Of a DNA stretch of 52,688 nucleotides, positions 44,753 to 52,688 are shown piece after piece. The translations under genes were made by a program, and so were the position numbers. How positions within the stretch are numbered: position 1 is the first letter of the stretch; each line of letters opens with the position of its first letter. Source of the DNA: Gnetum montanum (Eukaryota; Streptophyta; Gnetopsida; Gnetales; Gnetaceae); contig MNCI01024118.1 in the NCBI GenBank assembly GCA_015680685.1, positions 73,433-126,120 on the forward strand. The letters run 5' to 3'. Under the pieces are notes generated by a model. That model was not told where the DNA came from, did not search any database, and worked only from the letters and a program-made list of their open reading frames with translations.

Positions 44753-46151
44753 CCTTTTGATTTACGTGTGCCTGCCAACTCACAAAGGGGGGCAACCATC
44801 TCATCGGCAGCCAGTGGTGTCTCCAGGCTGCCCTTCATTATACGGGCACCTTCTCAGATACACCCTCATTCACGCATCAACAGACAAGCCGCGGCTTTGT
44901 CCGCACCCACGCCTAGGGCGCCCTTCATTATCAGGGCACCAAAACCACAAGCTGCTCCTCTCACACAGGGGAAGACCTCTAACCAGAACAACCAACCATT
45001 GCCTCCCAAGCGAAAGGGAGAGGACATACCTGTTAACGCAACAAAAGACCATTCTACCCTCAGCTTCCCTAAGCCTAGGCCCCTGGCCTCTGTGCCTTCA
45101 TCTCTGGCTCAGAAACAGGATAAAGGCGCAGAAACGCAGCCACCTTCTCTTGGCAAGAAAAAGAACAACCCTTTGACCGACACTGTCCTACCTCGAGAGA
45201 TCCGTCTCTTGGGCCGGATGGAAGAGGACAAGGGAGACAAACAACCTAGCCGAGAGAAGGACCTCCTCGACGCATTTATGCAAGTCAAACAGGCTCTCAA
45301 ACAAAAAAAACACAACCTTGAGCCTTTATGACCTGCTTATGACATCTCAAGAACACCATGAGGCTATGGTCCATATGTTGACATCCATACCTGTGGATGA
45401 AAGCTTACCAGCAGAGGAGGAAGCGATCCACGCGGTCATGTTTCCTTCCGAAGCTGAGCAACCCAGGCCCACCTCACTAACCTTTCATGATGAGTCCATC
45501 AAAGATGATCCTGAGAAAGGTCAGGTGACCACTGAACCCATGTTCATCACAATTCGGGTCAGTCAGTACCTGATCCGGAGAGTACATGTGGACGACGGCG
45601 CCACTGCAAACGCCATTCCTTATCCCATCGTGGATAGGTTGGGTCTAGTCGACTAGATCATTCCCACTTCGACAACATGTGTAAAGTCATTCAATGGAGA
45701 AAGGGTTCAAGTCAAGGGGACGGTGCGTATCGAGTTTGTGGCAGGGAAGCAATTCCCAACGGATGCCACATTCTTAGTCATCGAGGAGATGCCTGGCTTC
45801 AACTTGATCCTAGGGAGGTCCTGGTTAGCCTAGCTGAGGGCGGTTTCATCACCGATACATCAAGAAATACACGTACCTTACGCAGGAGGGGAGGTCATGA
45901 TACGCGGTGATGAAACCACCCCCAAAATCATCAACAACATTGAGGAAGAACGGGGTTCAGAGATAGAAGCCTCGGATGATCAGACCAATCTCCAAATCCC
46001 TCAGAAAATCGAAACCAATGATGACAATTCAGCCTGGGCCAACCTGCCATTTCAGAATGGCAGTGTGGAGGAGTCAGACCATAAGCTCCTCCACCCTTAC
46101 GCAGCATTGAACGTAAAGGCCGTTAAGAAACAATTGCGAATTAGCGGTTGA
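44753..46151 (+). pseudogene. pro: Gag linker and aspartic protease, element C
   Basis: The gag frame continues through 'RAPFIIRAPK' repeats to 45331, where an A8 run (A and B lack the extra base) shifts the frame by one. The protease frame runs from about 45318: 'VDDGATANAIPYPIVDRLGL' (45588) keeps the D-D-G active site, 'FNLILGRSWLA' (45800) the conserved loop. TAG 45654 and TAG 45831 interrupt it. The end 'NVKAVKKQLRISG' with TGA 46149 appears to be the true C-terminus of the gag-pro frame. This is the best preserved protease of the three. Confidence 0.8.
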
Positions 46152-46395
46152 ACTTCATGGCATTTACGCACATTATCATGTTTGTTAACAATTATCGTAG
46201 TTTATGCTTAGCATTTCGTTTTCTCTTAATGCATATTTACGCCATAGAAATTTTCAATGTTTATGCTTGTCATTTCTTCATTACGCTGTTACATTCTTGT
46301 TACGTACGCATTCATGTCTTTCGATCACTTTAGCTCAAATACGCAAAAACAACAAAAAATATACACTACCACCAATTACACTTTCTACATTATAT

Positions 46396-46527
46396 AGGGC
46401 CCGCAACGGCCTTAAACTAGTTGTGGCCCGCAATGGCCTAAAACTAACCATGGCCCGCAATGGTCTAAAACTAGCTTCTAGATTACGCAAACGCTCATGA
46501 CGGCCCTCAACGGCCTTAAACTAGCTT
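46396..46527 (+). repeat. Spacer motif array 1, element C (four copies)
   Basis: GGCCCGCAACGGCCTTAAAC then TAG, and three variants, at about 46397, 46425, 46452 and 46500. In C the first three are spaced 27-28 bp, tighter than in A or B. Confidence 0.82.
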
Positions 46528-46712
46528 TTCCATTTCATTGGCATAACTTAGGCAAAATCCTTAACAATTACGCTCACGTTTCACAAATAAAAACATAAGA
46601 GAAAAAAAATTAATTGATATTTAAAACAACCACCAGGTCTTATAGCATGTCTTTCAGTCATTCACAAAATACTACTTGACTTCACATCAATAAAACTATG
46701 TGTAAACCACAA

Positions 46713-48346
46713 TTACGCATCTCCTCTACTGCCACTGTCACCAGTATCCCTTAAGTCCATCTCTAGTCCTAAGGGATTGTCCTCTAGTGGACCTTCTCTT
46801 CTGGGAAGTATTCTCTCACGAAGAATTTCCTCTTCATGAGGTCCTTGTTCCAGCACCGGCTCCACAGGGGGATGCTCTTCATCACTGTGTTCTTCCTCCT
46901 GTACTGGCTCCTCATCTTGCTCGTCTTCTTTGTCCTCTGTTGGTACCTAGATACAGAAAACATGTTAGCAAGAATAAAACTTGAAAATACAATTAGAAAA
47001 TTTAGATTTAGTCATGCATAAACTTACTCACGATGGCCCTGCTTCCGCAGCAAAGGAAAGCTTGTCTAAGCCAGCCCACAGGCGCTCCATGATCTCATCC
47101 TCGATCAGATCAGACCACGCTCCATCTCCCAGGGCAACTCCAGCCTTCACCTTCCCTTTCTCTACATTAGTCCAGCGAGGTGGGTCCAGGAAGAATGTAA
47201 GGACTGTTGTCTGCCCCCCAGGGAGAGTCATCTCCCTTTCCTGGGACGCACTTACAGTCACCTGCTCTTCGAACTTCTTGAAGGCTTCGGAAGCTCCGAT
47301 GACGTCCAGGAAAACTTCCAGGGATTGAGCCTTGATGGCAGAATCATGATAAAGTTTACGATAAGCGATGCTTTCTTGCTTATACAGATGTTTGTGGTCC
47401 TTTTCCTTCTGTCCCCACTCTTGCACACTTGCACAGTAATCCCTCCAATCCTGGCTTTTCTGGGCTAGGAGCTCTATCTACATCCGCTACTCTACCAACG
47501 CCTGACTGGTTTGCACACTATTTTTGATGACGGTCCAATAATGGGAGTAGTCGATAACAGCGGTACACCAGTCTTCATCGTCCATCTCCCGTGCCTATAG
47601 GAATTCACACCATGATCTCAGGTCTCTGACCTCTTTGGTCAGCGACTCAATCCTCTGCTCTGACCTCTACAGCCTTTTCCATAGATTTTTATTTACGCCC
47701 CTACTCTCCCATAAGGAGCATGTCGAGCGTAACACACATTTACACATTTCCTCATAAATGTGACGTGGCATGGCTGCCCCATCGGATGGAGGCTCCACTA
47801 TGTCCAAATCAATGGGCTCTATGGGATCCCATTGGAGGCAAGCTAACAAAAAAAATTATCAATATTGGTGACACATTACCACTGTATAATATCACAAACT
47901 CATTACAGCCATCACATACCAGCTCCAGGTTCGACGCGCTCGAGGCGCTCGATCATATCACCGACAACGCCTTCCATGAAGGCAAACTTATCAGGAAAGT
48001 CTCTCCACGCTCTGCTCACAACAATGGACGTGGATACATCCTCTTCTCCTGTAGCGTAATCAAGTTAGAAACTTTAATTATTAATAGAATTCTGCAAAAT
48101 TTCTAACACGTTTACTACCTCTACTAGTGACAGTGGCGACTTCGCCAACATCTTCCGCCTCCTTTTCCTCTTCACGCATATGATTCTGTGCGTCGCTGGT
48201 TCTAATAGCTGGGGCCTCCTCACGCATAGAGGTCTATGCACGGCTCACTCTAACAGCTGGGGCCTCTTCTTCTAAAACTGAGGCCCCTTCCCCACGACTT
48301 AGTACCACTGCCCCTATTTCAAGGGCCAACTGCTCTGTAATTTTCA
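46713..48346 (-). pseudogene. Antisense gene, element C: last four exons
   Basis: Minus-strand exons that match B exons 5-8: 48119-48346, 47920-48048, 47032-47842, 46713-46946. The second is 129 nt, the same as in B. Donors are GTAGTA (48118), GTATGT (47919) and GTAAGT (47031). Acceptors TTACGCTACAG, TTTTTTTTGTTAG and TTCTGTATCTAG are well formed. Phases (1, 1, 0) equal those of B. The exons carry an acidic linker, 'DFPDKFAFMEGVVGDMIERL', a long helical part with 'VIGASEAFKKFEEQVTVSAS', and an acidic end closing in TAA 46713. A few TAG codons and one TGA interrupt it. Exons 1-4 and the promoter are lost to the deletion at about 48451. Confidence 0.75.
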
Positions 48347-48439
48347 CTGGTCATATCACAATACGTTTAATATATCATTCCAAATATACTAAGTAAACAT
48401 TGTGTAATACATTTTTCAATACATCTCCTTCAACACTTA

Positions 48440-48456
48440 CCAACAGTTTTCCCACC
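48440..48456. other. Deletion junction in element C
   Basis: Left of here the sequence follows antisense intron 4 and the end of exon 4, with donor CACTTAC at 48435-48440 in plus sense. Right of about 48451 it follows RNase H. In element B these points are about 35580 and 39905, so about 4.3 kb with RT, the pol start and antisense exons 1-4 is missing. Confidence 0.75.
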
Positions 48457-49434
48457 AAAAAAAGATCTACCATTTTACATTTACCTTGCAACTTCGGATG
48501 TAGCGTTAGCAGCATTACTTTGTCAAAGGAGGGATGATGGGTCGGAAGTGCCCATCTACTACTTGAGTCATGCTTTATATGCATACGAAACGAGGTACAA
48601 TGAAGTAGAGCGTAACTGCCTAGCATTAGTATTTACGCTCAAAAAGTGTAGACATTACCTGTTCCGTAGCCAAGTTAACATCATCTGTAAAAATAACATC
48701 CTTAGGACCATTACGCACAATTTATACGAGAGTAGCAGAATAGCTCGCTGGAAGGCTATCACAGCAGAATTCAATCTGCATTATGTTGGTCAATCTTCTA
48801 TGAAAGGCCAGGCAATAGCTGACCAGCTAGTAACATCACCTATTGACAGTCAGGCAACCATAGAGCCTGAGTTTCCAAATAAACATGTACATAGTTTAAG
48901 CCCTGTCTTAATAGGCCTCAAGGTGACATTGTATTTCGACGGAGCTTCAACCGCTAAAGGTGGCAGCGCCGCCACTATTATTATGCTATCACCTGAGGAT
49001 GTGCGTCTCCACGCTTATCGCTTGACCTTCCCTTGTACGAACAATGTGGCAGAGTACGAGGGGCTCCTCAGGGGATTACTAGCTGCAAGCGAACTCGATG
49101 TTCGACACTTGGCAGTTAGGGGTGATTCGATGCTCGTCATCAATCAGATCACAGGAGTCTATGCCTGCAAAGTTGTACATCTACAACCCTACTGCGATAT
49201 GGCTAAAGATCTTCTAAACCAATTCATGGCCATCGATGCCCAACACGTGCCATGAACCGATAATACACTGGCCGATGCACTAGCTACGCTAGGCTTAAAC
49301 GTGCACTCACATCTACTCGACACTTGTCCTGCTTTAATAACAGAGTGTACAGGTCCTATCGTTCAAGCGGTGCAAATATCTTCTCTTCTCGAAGAGAGCA
49401 CGCTGGAATGGTATGACAACATTAAAACTTACCT
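48457..49434 (+). pseudogene. pol: RNase H and archaeal-type RNase H, element C
   Basis: RNase H lacks its N-terminus: 'IYYLSHALYAYETRYNEVER', 'ALVFTLKKCRHYLFRSQ'. aRNH follows in one open frame, with all four acidic sites visible: 'LYFDGASTAKGGSAA' (48935), 'NNVAEYEGLLRGLL' (49045), 'VRGDSMLVINQI' (49120) and 'DNTLADALATLG' (49260). One TGA at 49255 breaks the frame. It is the best copy of this domain in the window. Confidence 0.85.
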
Positions 49435-49502
49435 NTGGCGCAAATATCTTCTCTTCTCGAAGAGAGCACGCTGGAATGGTATGACAACATTAAAACTTAC
49501 CT
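49372..49502. repeat. Exact 63-bp direct duplication around an N
   Basis: 49372-49434 and 49440-49502 are identical. Between them lie five bases that include the window's only N (49435). The extra 68 bases are what puts aRNH and integrase out of frame. Most likely an assembly join error. Confidence 0.85.
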
Positions 49503-50718
49503 CTTACAAGGCAAGCTATCATATGGATTAACACGCGCACAGAAAGATGCAATCCGCAAGCGAGCTAGGCAGTACATAATCATAGGAGACAGTACTCTCT
49601 GTAGGCGCTCTTTTGATGGTGTGTTGCTTACTTGCGTTAACAAGGACCAAGCGTAGCGTATCATTAGCGAGGTTCACGAGGGATTATGCAAAGGACACGT
49701 AGCACCACGGGCTATGGCTTCGAAAATCTACCGCTTAGGGTACTACTGGCCACACATGGAAAACGATTGCCTAACAAAGGTTAAAACTTGTGATACGTGT
49801 CAGCGTCATGCAAATCTTATACACGTGTCACCTACAGAGTTACATAAAACTCAGATAACATGGCCATTTCAACGATGGGGACTAGACATTATAGGTCCCA
49901 TCACACCAAAATCCTCCGCAGGTCATAGCTTCATAATCACCGCCACTGATTACTTCACGAAGTGGGTAGAAGCTATTCCTTTAAGGAAGATCACATCTCA
50001 ACAGATTTTCCATTTGATCTTAGACAACATTGTAGCTAGATTTGGTCTCCCGATGACTATCATGACCAAAAATGGGCCACAGTTTAGTAGTACAGAAACC
50101 AAATCCTTCTGTGATAGCCTTGGCATTAGAAAATCTTTCTCCTCGCCCTATTACCCGCAAGCGAATGGTCAAGCTGAAGCAACAAACAAAGTCATCATCA
50201 ATCTGCTCAAGAAAATGCTAGAGAGTAATAAGAGATGGTGGCACGAAAAGATCCTCTATGTGCTATGGGCATATCGCACTACATGTAGGACAACTACAGA
50301 CAGTACGCCCTATAGCCTAGTCTACGGATCCGAGGTAGTGCTGCCCCTCGAGTTGCAAATCCCTTCTCTGAGAATGGTCCTCTTCACAATTATAAATAAG
50401 GCTCAACACACTGAGTCTCGGATCACGGATTTGGATTCAGTAGAAGAGAAGCGGATACAGACACTTGATATAATCGAAAAGTATCAAGACAAGCAGAGGC
50501 AAAAGCATCGTCACAATCTTCAGCAGCGTCCGATCAAGAAAGGGGATTTAGTTCTCAAGGCCATTCGCAAACCAGTAGGCAAATTCTCTGCAGACTGGGA
50601 GGGTCCTTTCTTGGTGATTGACGCGTACAGCAACGGAGCATTCAAGTTAGCGGATGTCGACGGCAACCAGTTACCAAACCCTATCAATCACATATATCTG
50701 AAGCGATATTACATATAG
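49503..50718 (+). pseudogene. pol: Integrase, element C
   Basis: After one TAG at 49654 the frame is open from 49657 to 50718. Zinc region: 'VHEGLCKGHVAP', 'CDTCQRH'. Core: Asp in 'GLDIIGP' (49870); the second Asp is lost, since 'MTKNGPQF' (50063) has Lys where A has Asp; Glu in 'GQAEATNK' (50172). The C-terminal part has 'FSADWEGPFLVIDAYSNGAF' and ends 'NHIYLKRYYI'. Although long and open, it should be catalytically dead. Confidence 0.88.
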
Positions 50719-50742
50719 TGGCATCTCCAGTGTAAATATCAG

Positions 50743-51210
50743 GTATGGCAACAATCGTCCGCTACGATGTTAAACTGGCAACAAACGTCCGCTACGACGT
50801 AAAACTGGCATTCCTTGCACGCGTCCGCCACGACGCTAAAATGGCAAGTCGTAATTATCCGCTACGACGTAAAACTGGCAATGTTGTACAGGTCTACCAA
50901 GATGAAAAATTGGCATCTTTTGCACGCATCCGCCACGACGCTAAACTGGCACCAGCTGTCCGTCATGACATAAAACTGGCAAAGGTAAGCAACCGTCTGC
51001 TGAGACATAAAACCAGCACAGATTTGTCCTTGGGTCATGATGCAAAACTGACATCCACAGCATGGTCTGCTGAGATCTTAAATCAGCCCCGCCATCGTCT
51101 GCTACGATGTAAAACTAGCATTTCTCGGTCTGCCCAGACTCTAAACTAGGACCATGGTCTGCTGAGACTTAAAACCAGCAACGACAGTCTACTAGGACTT
51201 AAAACTGGAA
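50743..51210 (+). repeat. Spacer motif array 3 with repeat-peptide frame, element C
   Basis: About 14 copies of a unit like GTCCGCTACGACGTAAAACT then GGCA follow the integrase stop. The frame from ATG 50745 is open to 51149 and reads 'RYDVKLA', 'RHDAKLA' in most units, but three units read out of phase ('LRRKTG', 'LRHKTS'). Element A has a similar frame. It is best read as a 3'-untranslated array; a coding role is possible but weakly supported. Confidence 0.6.
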
Positions 51211-52319
51211 CTTACAGGCTGCCACCATCCAAATCAAGCGAGCGTAATCATCCCTGTGCAGCTTCACGCCAAGCGGGGTGGGATATTGGGACTATCCCAG
51301 CGTCGCTACCCCACCGGCATCCTACTGATTCCTCAGATGTGCCGAAGGGCATACTACTGACCCCTCAGAGATACCATCACCGCGTCCATTCCAGCGGTGG
51401 TACCTCTGAGAGGTTAGTTCGGCCGCCCGGAGCTCCAAAGGCATTCCCATCAATTTTGACTTTGGGGATCTCTGCTCATCATCGCTATCAGGCCCTGGCT
51501 TCACAGATTCATCTGGCTGGTTCTTTACATAACCAGTCAGGTGTGCCGAGTTTGATGATCTTTGGCGGCAATATGCTAGGCTAAGCATCAAGGCTGAAGA
51601 CTCTGGCCTCATGCTACAGTTCCTCCTTCAAGGGCCGATTACTTCATCTCGCCTCTGTTGGCACTCATTTCAACAACCTCGCCTGTTGTTTAGACAAGCA
51701 ATGGTATCCTATGTTTTCTTCTTTGGTTGCAGGTTACTCGCTTCAAGGATGTCATCCAAAGGTGCATTCATCTGAGTGGTGAAGCACGAACAACATTTTG
51801 AAATGGCTGCTTGGGTTAGCCTGCCCACTTAGAAGCGTATCCCTCTTCACCTTATAATCCTACCCTTAGCTCCTACTTTGCTTCATACCTACCATCTGCT
51901 ACCTGTACGCAAAAGCTACATATGCAAGCACCCGTTTTCCGCACTTGCATTGCAATCAAGTCCATAAACTGACGCAACGCAATTACGTGTCATAGCAGAG
52001 ACATCGTAGAAGTGACGTGCTGCGCTCCTTCTGCAAGCATTCCTGCTATAGTCTGTAATAGAGAAATCTCAGACTGATGCGCTATGCTCGTCTGAAAGCA
52101 TTCCTGTTAACACAAGTATGCATATGTTTCTGTGTGTTCAATTAGTGTATTCCATACTTCCGCCATCCTACTTCATTTGAGTCTTCCACGAACCTATTTC
52201 CTCTTGTACCATTCTATCTCCTACTGCCTCCATCTTTGTTCTTCTATGTTGACAGGGTGACACTTGAATAGCCATTGATGAATGCTGTTAGTGCTTTTAC
52301 CTCTCCAGTATTTCGCATT
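51211..52319 (+). other. 3' untranslated spacer, element C
   Basis: No gene is visible. A long stem lies at 51364-51410 (CTCAGAG with CTCTGAG and CACCGC with GCGGTG). Confidence 0.5.
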
Positions 52320-52372
52320 CTTTGTCGACGTCTTTCGGGTAGGCCCTCTAACCGTCAACAAAGAGGGGCCAT
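52320..52372 (+). other. Polypurine tract within a stem-loop, element C
   Basis: 52320-52330 pairs with 52353-52363 at 10 of 11 positions around a 22-nt loop. The right arm runs into the tract CAAAGAGGGGCCAT (52359-52372), which abuts the 3' LTR. Confidence 0.72.
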
Positions 52373-52688
52373 TGAAACACCGTGGAAATTGCGAGTCGGC
52401 CCCAAGCAAAGATTCGTGATTTGGGCACGAGTACATGATAGAATTCCAGAAAGAAGAATAAGATAGGGCAAGGCAAGGAGGCGCGCGGCATCAAGACTTC
52501 GGCTTCCCTTTGCGAATTTCTTATCTTACTATGCTTTCCATTATTTACGCTATAGCATGCAACATAGCGTAATGACGCTTTGCGTAACATAGTTCGACAT
52601 TCAAAGGCAGCTTACTTCAGTAGCTTTGGCAAAGCCTAAGGCCTAAGCAGCGTAATATGCGACTTCTCGTATATTTTGGCTAAGTCTT
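52373..52688 (+). repeat. Element C 3' LTR, truncated by the window end
   Basis: The first 316 bp match 40591 onward. The hairpin 52545-52552/52565-52572 reads TTACGCTA/TAGCGTAA here and TTATGCTA/TAGCATAA in the 5' LTR. Confidence 0.9.

Larger units (their letters stand above)
40591..52688 (+). mobile_element. Element C: Tat-type Ty3/gypsy retrotransposon with internal deletion
   Basis: Contents: 5' LTR, leader, gag, pro, motif array, the last four antisense exons, then a deletion junction near 48451, RNase H, aRNH, integrase, 3' array, polypurine tract and the first 316 bp of the 3' LTR. RT and antisense exons 1-4 are gone. The two LTRs differ at about 14 of 316 positions, 13 of them transitions, so this is the youngest insertion seen. 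It interrupts the aRNH of element B. Confidence 0.92.

Noticed and set aside
44727-45176. 149-codon plus-strand open frame in element C
   Set aside because: Shadow of the Gag linker, whose true frame continues from 44753 with recognisable repeats shared with B.
45300-45320. A8 run in C as programmed gag-pro frameshift
   Set aside because: A and B read through the same codons in one frame with fewer A residues, so the extra base is a private indel.
49301-49531. Open frame spanning the N
   Set aside because: It is produced by the probable assembly duplication.
50743-51210. Repeat array resembling a CRISPR at first sight
   Set aside because: Units and spacers vary in length and sequence, spacers are related, and the setting is a plant retrotransposon.

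Overview
This 52.7 kb window is repeat-derived plant nuclear DNA. I see no intact host gene, tRNA, rRNA or CRISPR array. It consists of nested LTR retrotransposons. Three share the Tat-type Ty3/gypsy layout: a long proline-rich Gag with a CX2HX4HX4C knuckle, protease, RT, RNase H, a second archaeal-type RNase H (aRNH), then integrase. This layout, together with stop codons concentrated at CAG/CTG (CHG) sites, fits a large-genome seed plant. I cannot name the species.

Layout. 1-2010: AT-rich, unassigned. 2011-2198 and 19312-19455: the two halves of the 5' LTR of a small gag-only Copia-like element (3' LTR 21167-21508), split by element A. 2199-19306: element A, 17.1 kb, both LTRs, 5-bp target duplication. 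22790-23830: minus-strand remnant of a fourth Tat-type gag. About 24820-27624: element D, a gypsy element with an Asp-tRNA-like primer site, its gag cut by element B. 27625-40590: left part of element B, itself cut inside aRNH by element C. 40591-52688: element C, 5' LTR to the first 316 bp of its 3' LTR. B's 3' half and D's remainder lie beyond the window.

The main discovery candidate is an intron-bearing gene on the opposite strand, between protease and RT of elements A, B and C. It has its own TATA-like box, an ATG in good plant context, GT-AG introns at matching positions and phases, and the same protein blocks: an 'ADLFGV' domain, an acidic linker, a 'FPDKF.FMEGVV.DMI' block, a helical block and an acidic C-terminus. 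In B it also has two phase-compatible exons resembling a plant FCP1/NIF-type HAD phosphatase, with key catalytic residues replaced. Antisense introns would survive retrotransposition because the genomic RNA reads the other strand. The cassette sits where Ogre-type relatives carry a sense intron, and good sense-strand 3' splice sites precede RT in A and B.

Other signals: a two-hairpin leader module downstream of the primer site, with compensatory changes between elements and fivefold expansion in A; a stem-loop holding the polypurine tract, conserved in A and C with a 22-nt loop; arrays of TACGC/GCGTA hairpins in the LTRs; a motif ending TTAAACTAGCA in all three internal spacers; and an exact 63-bp duplication around a single N in C that looks like an assembly error.
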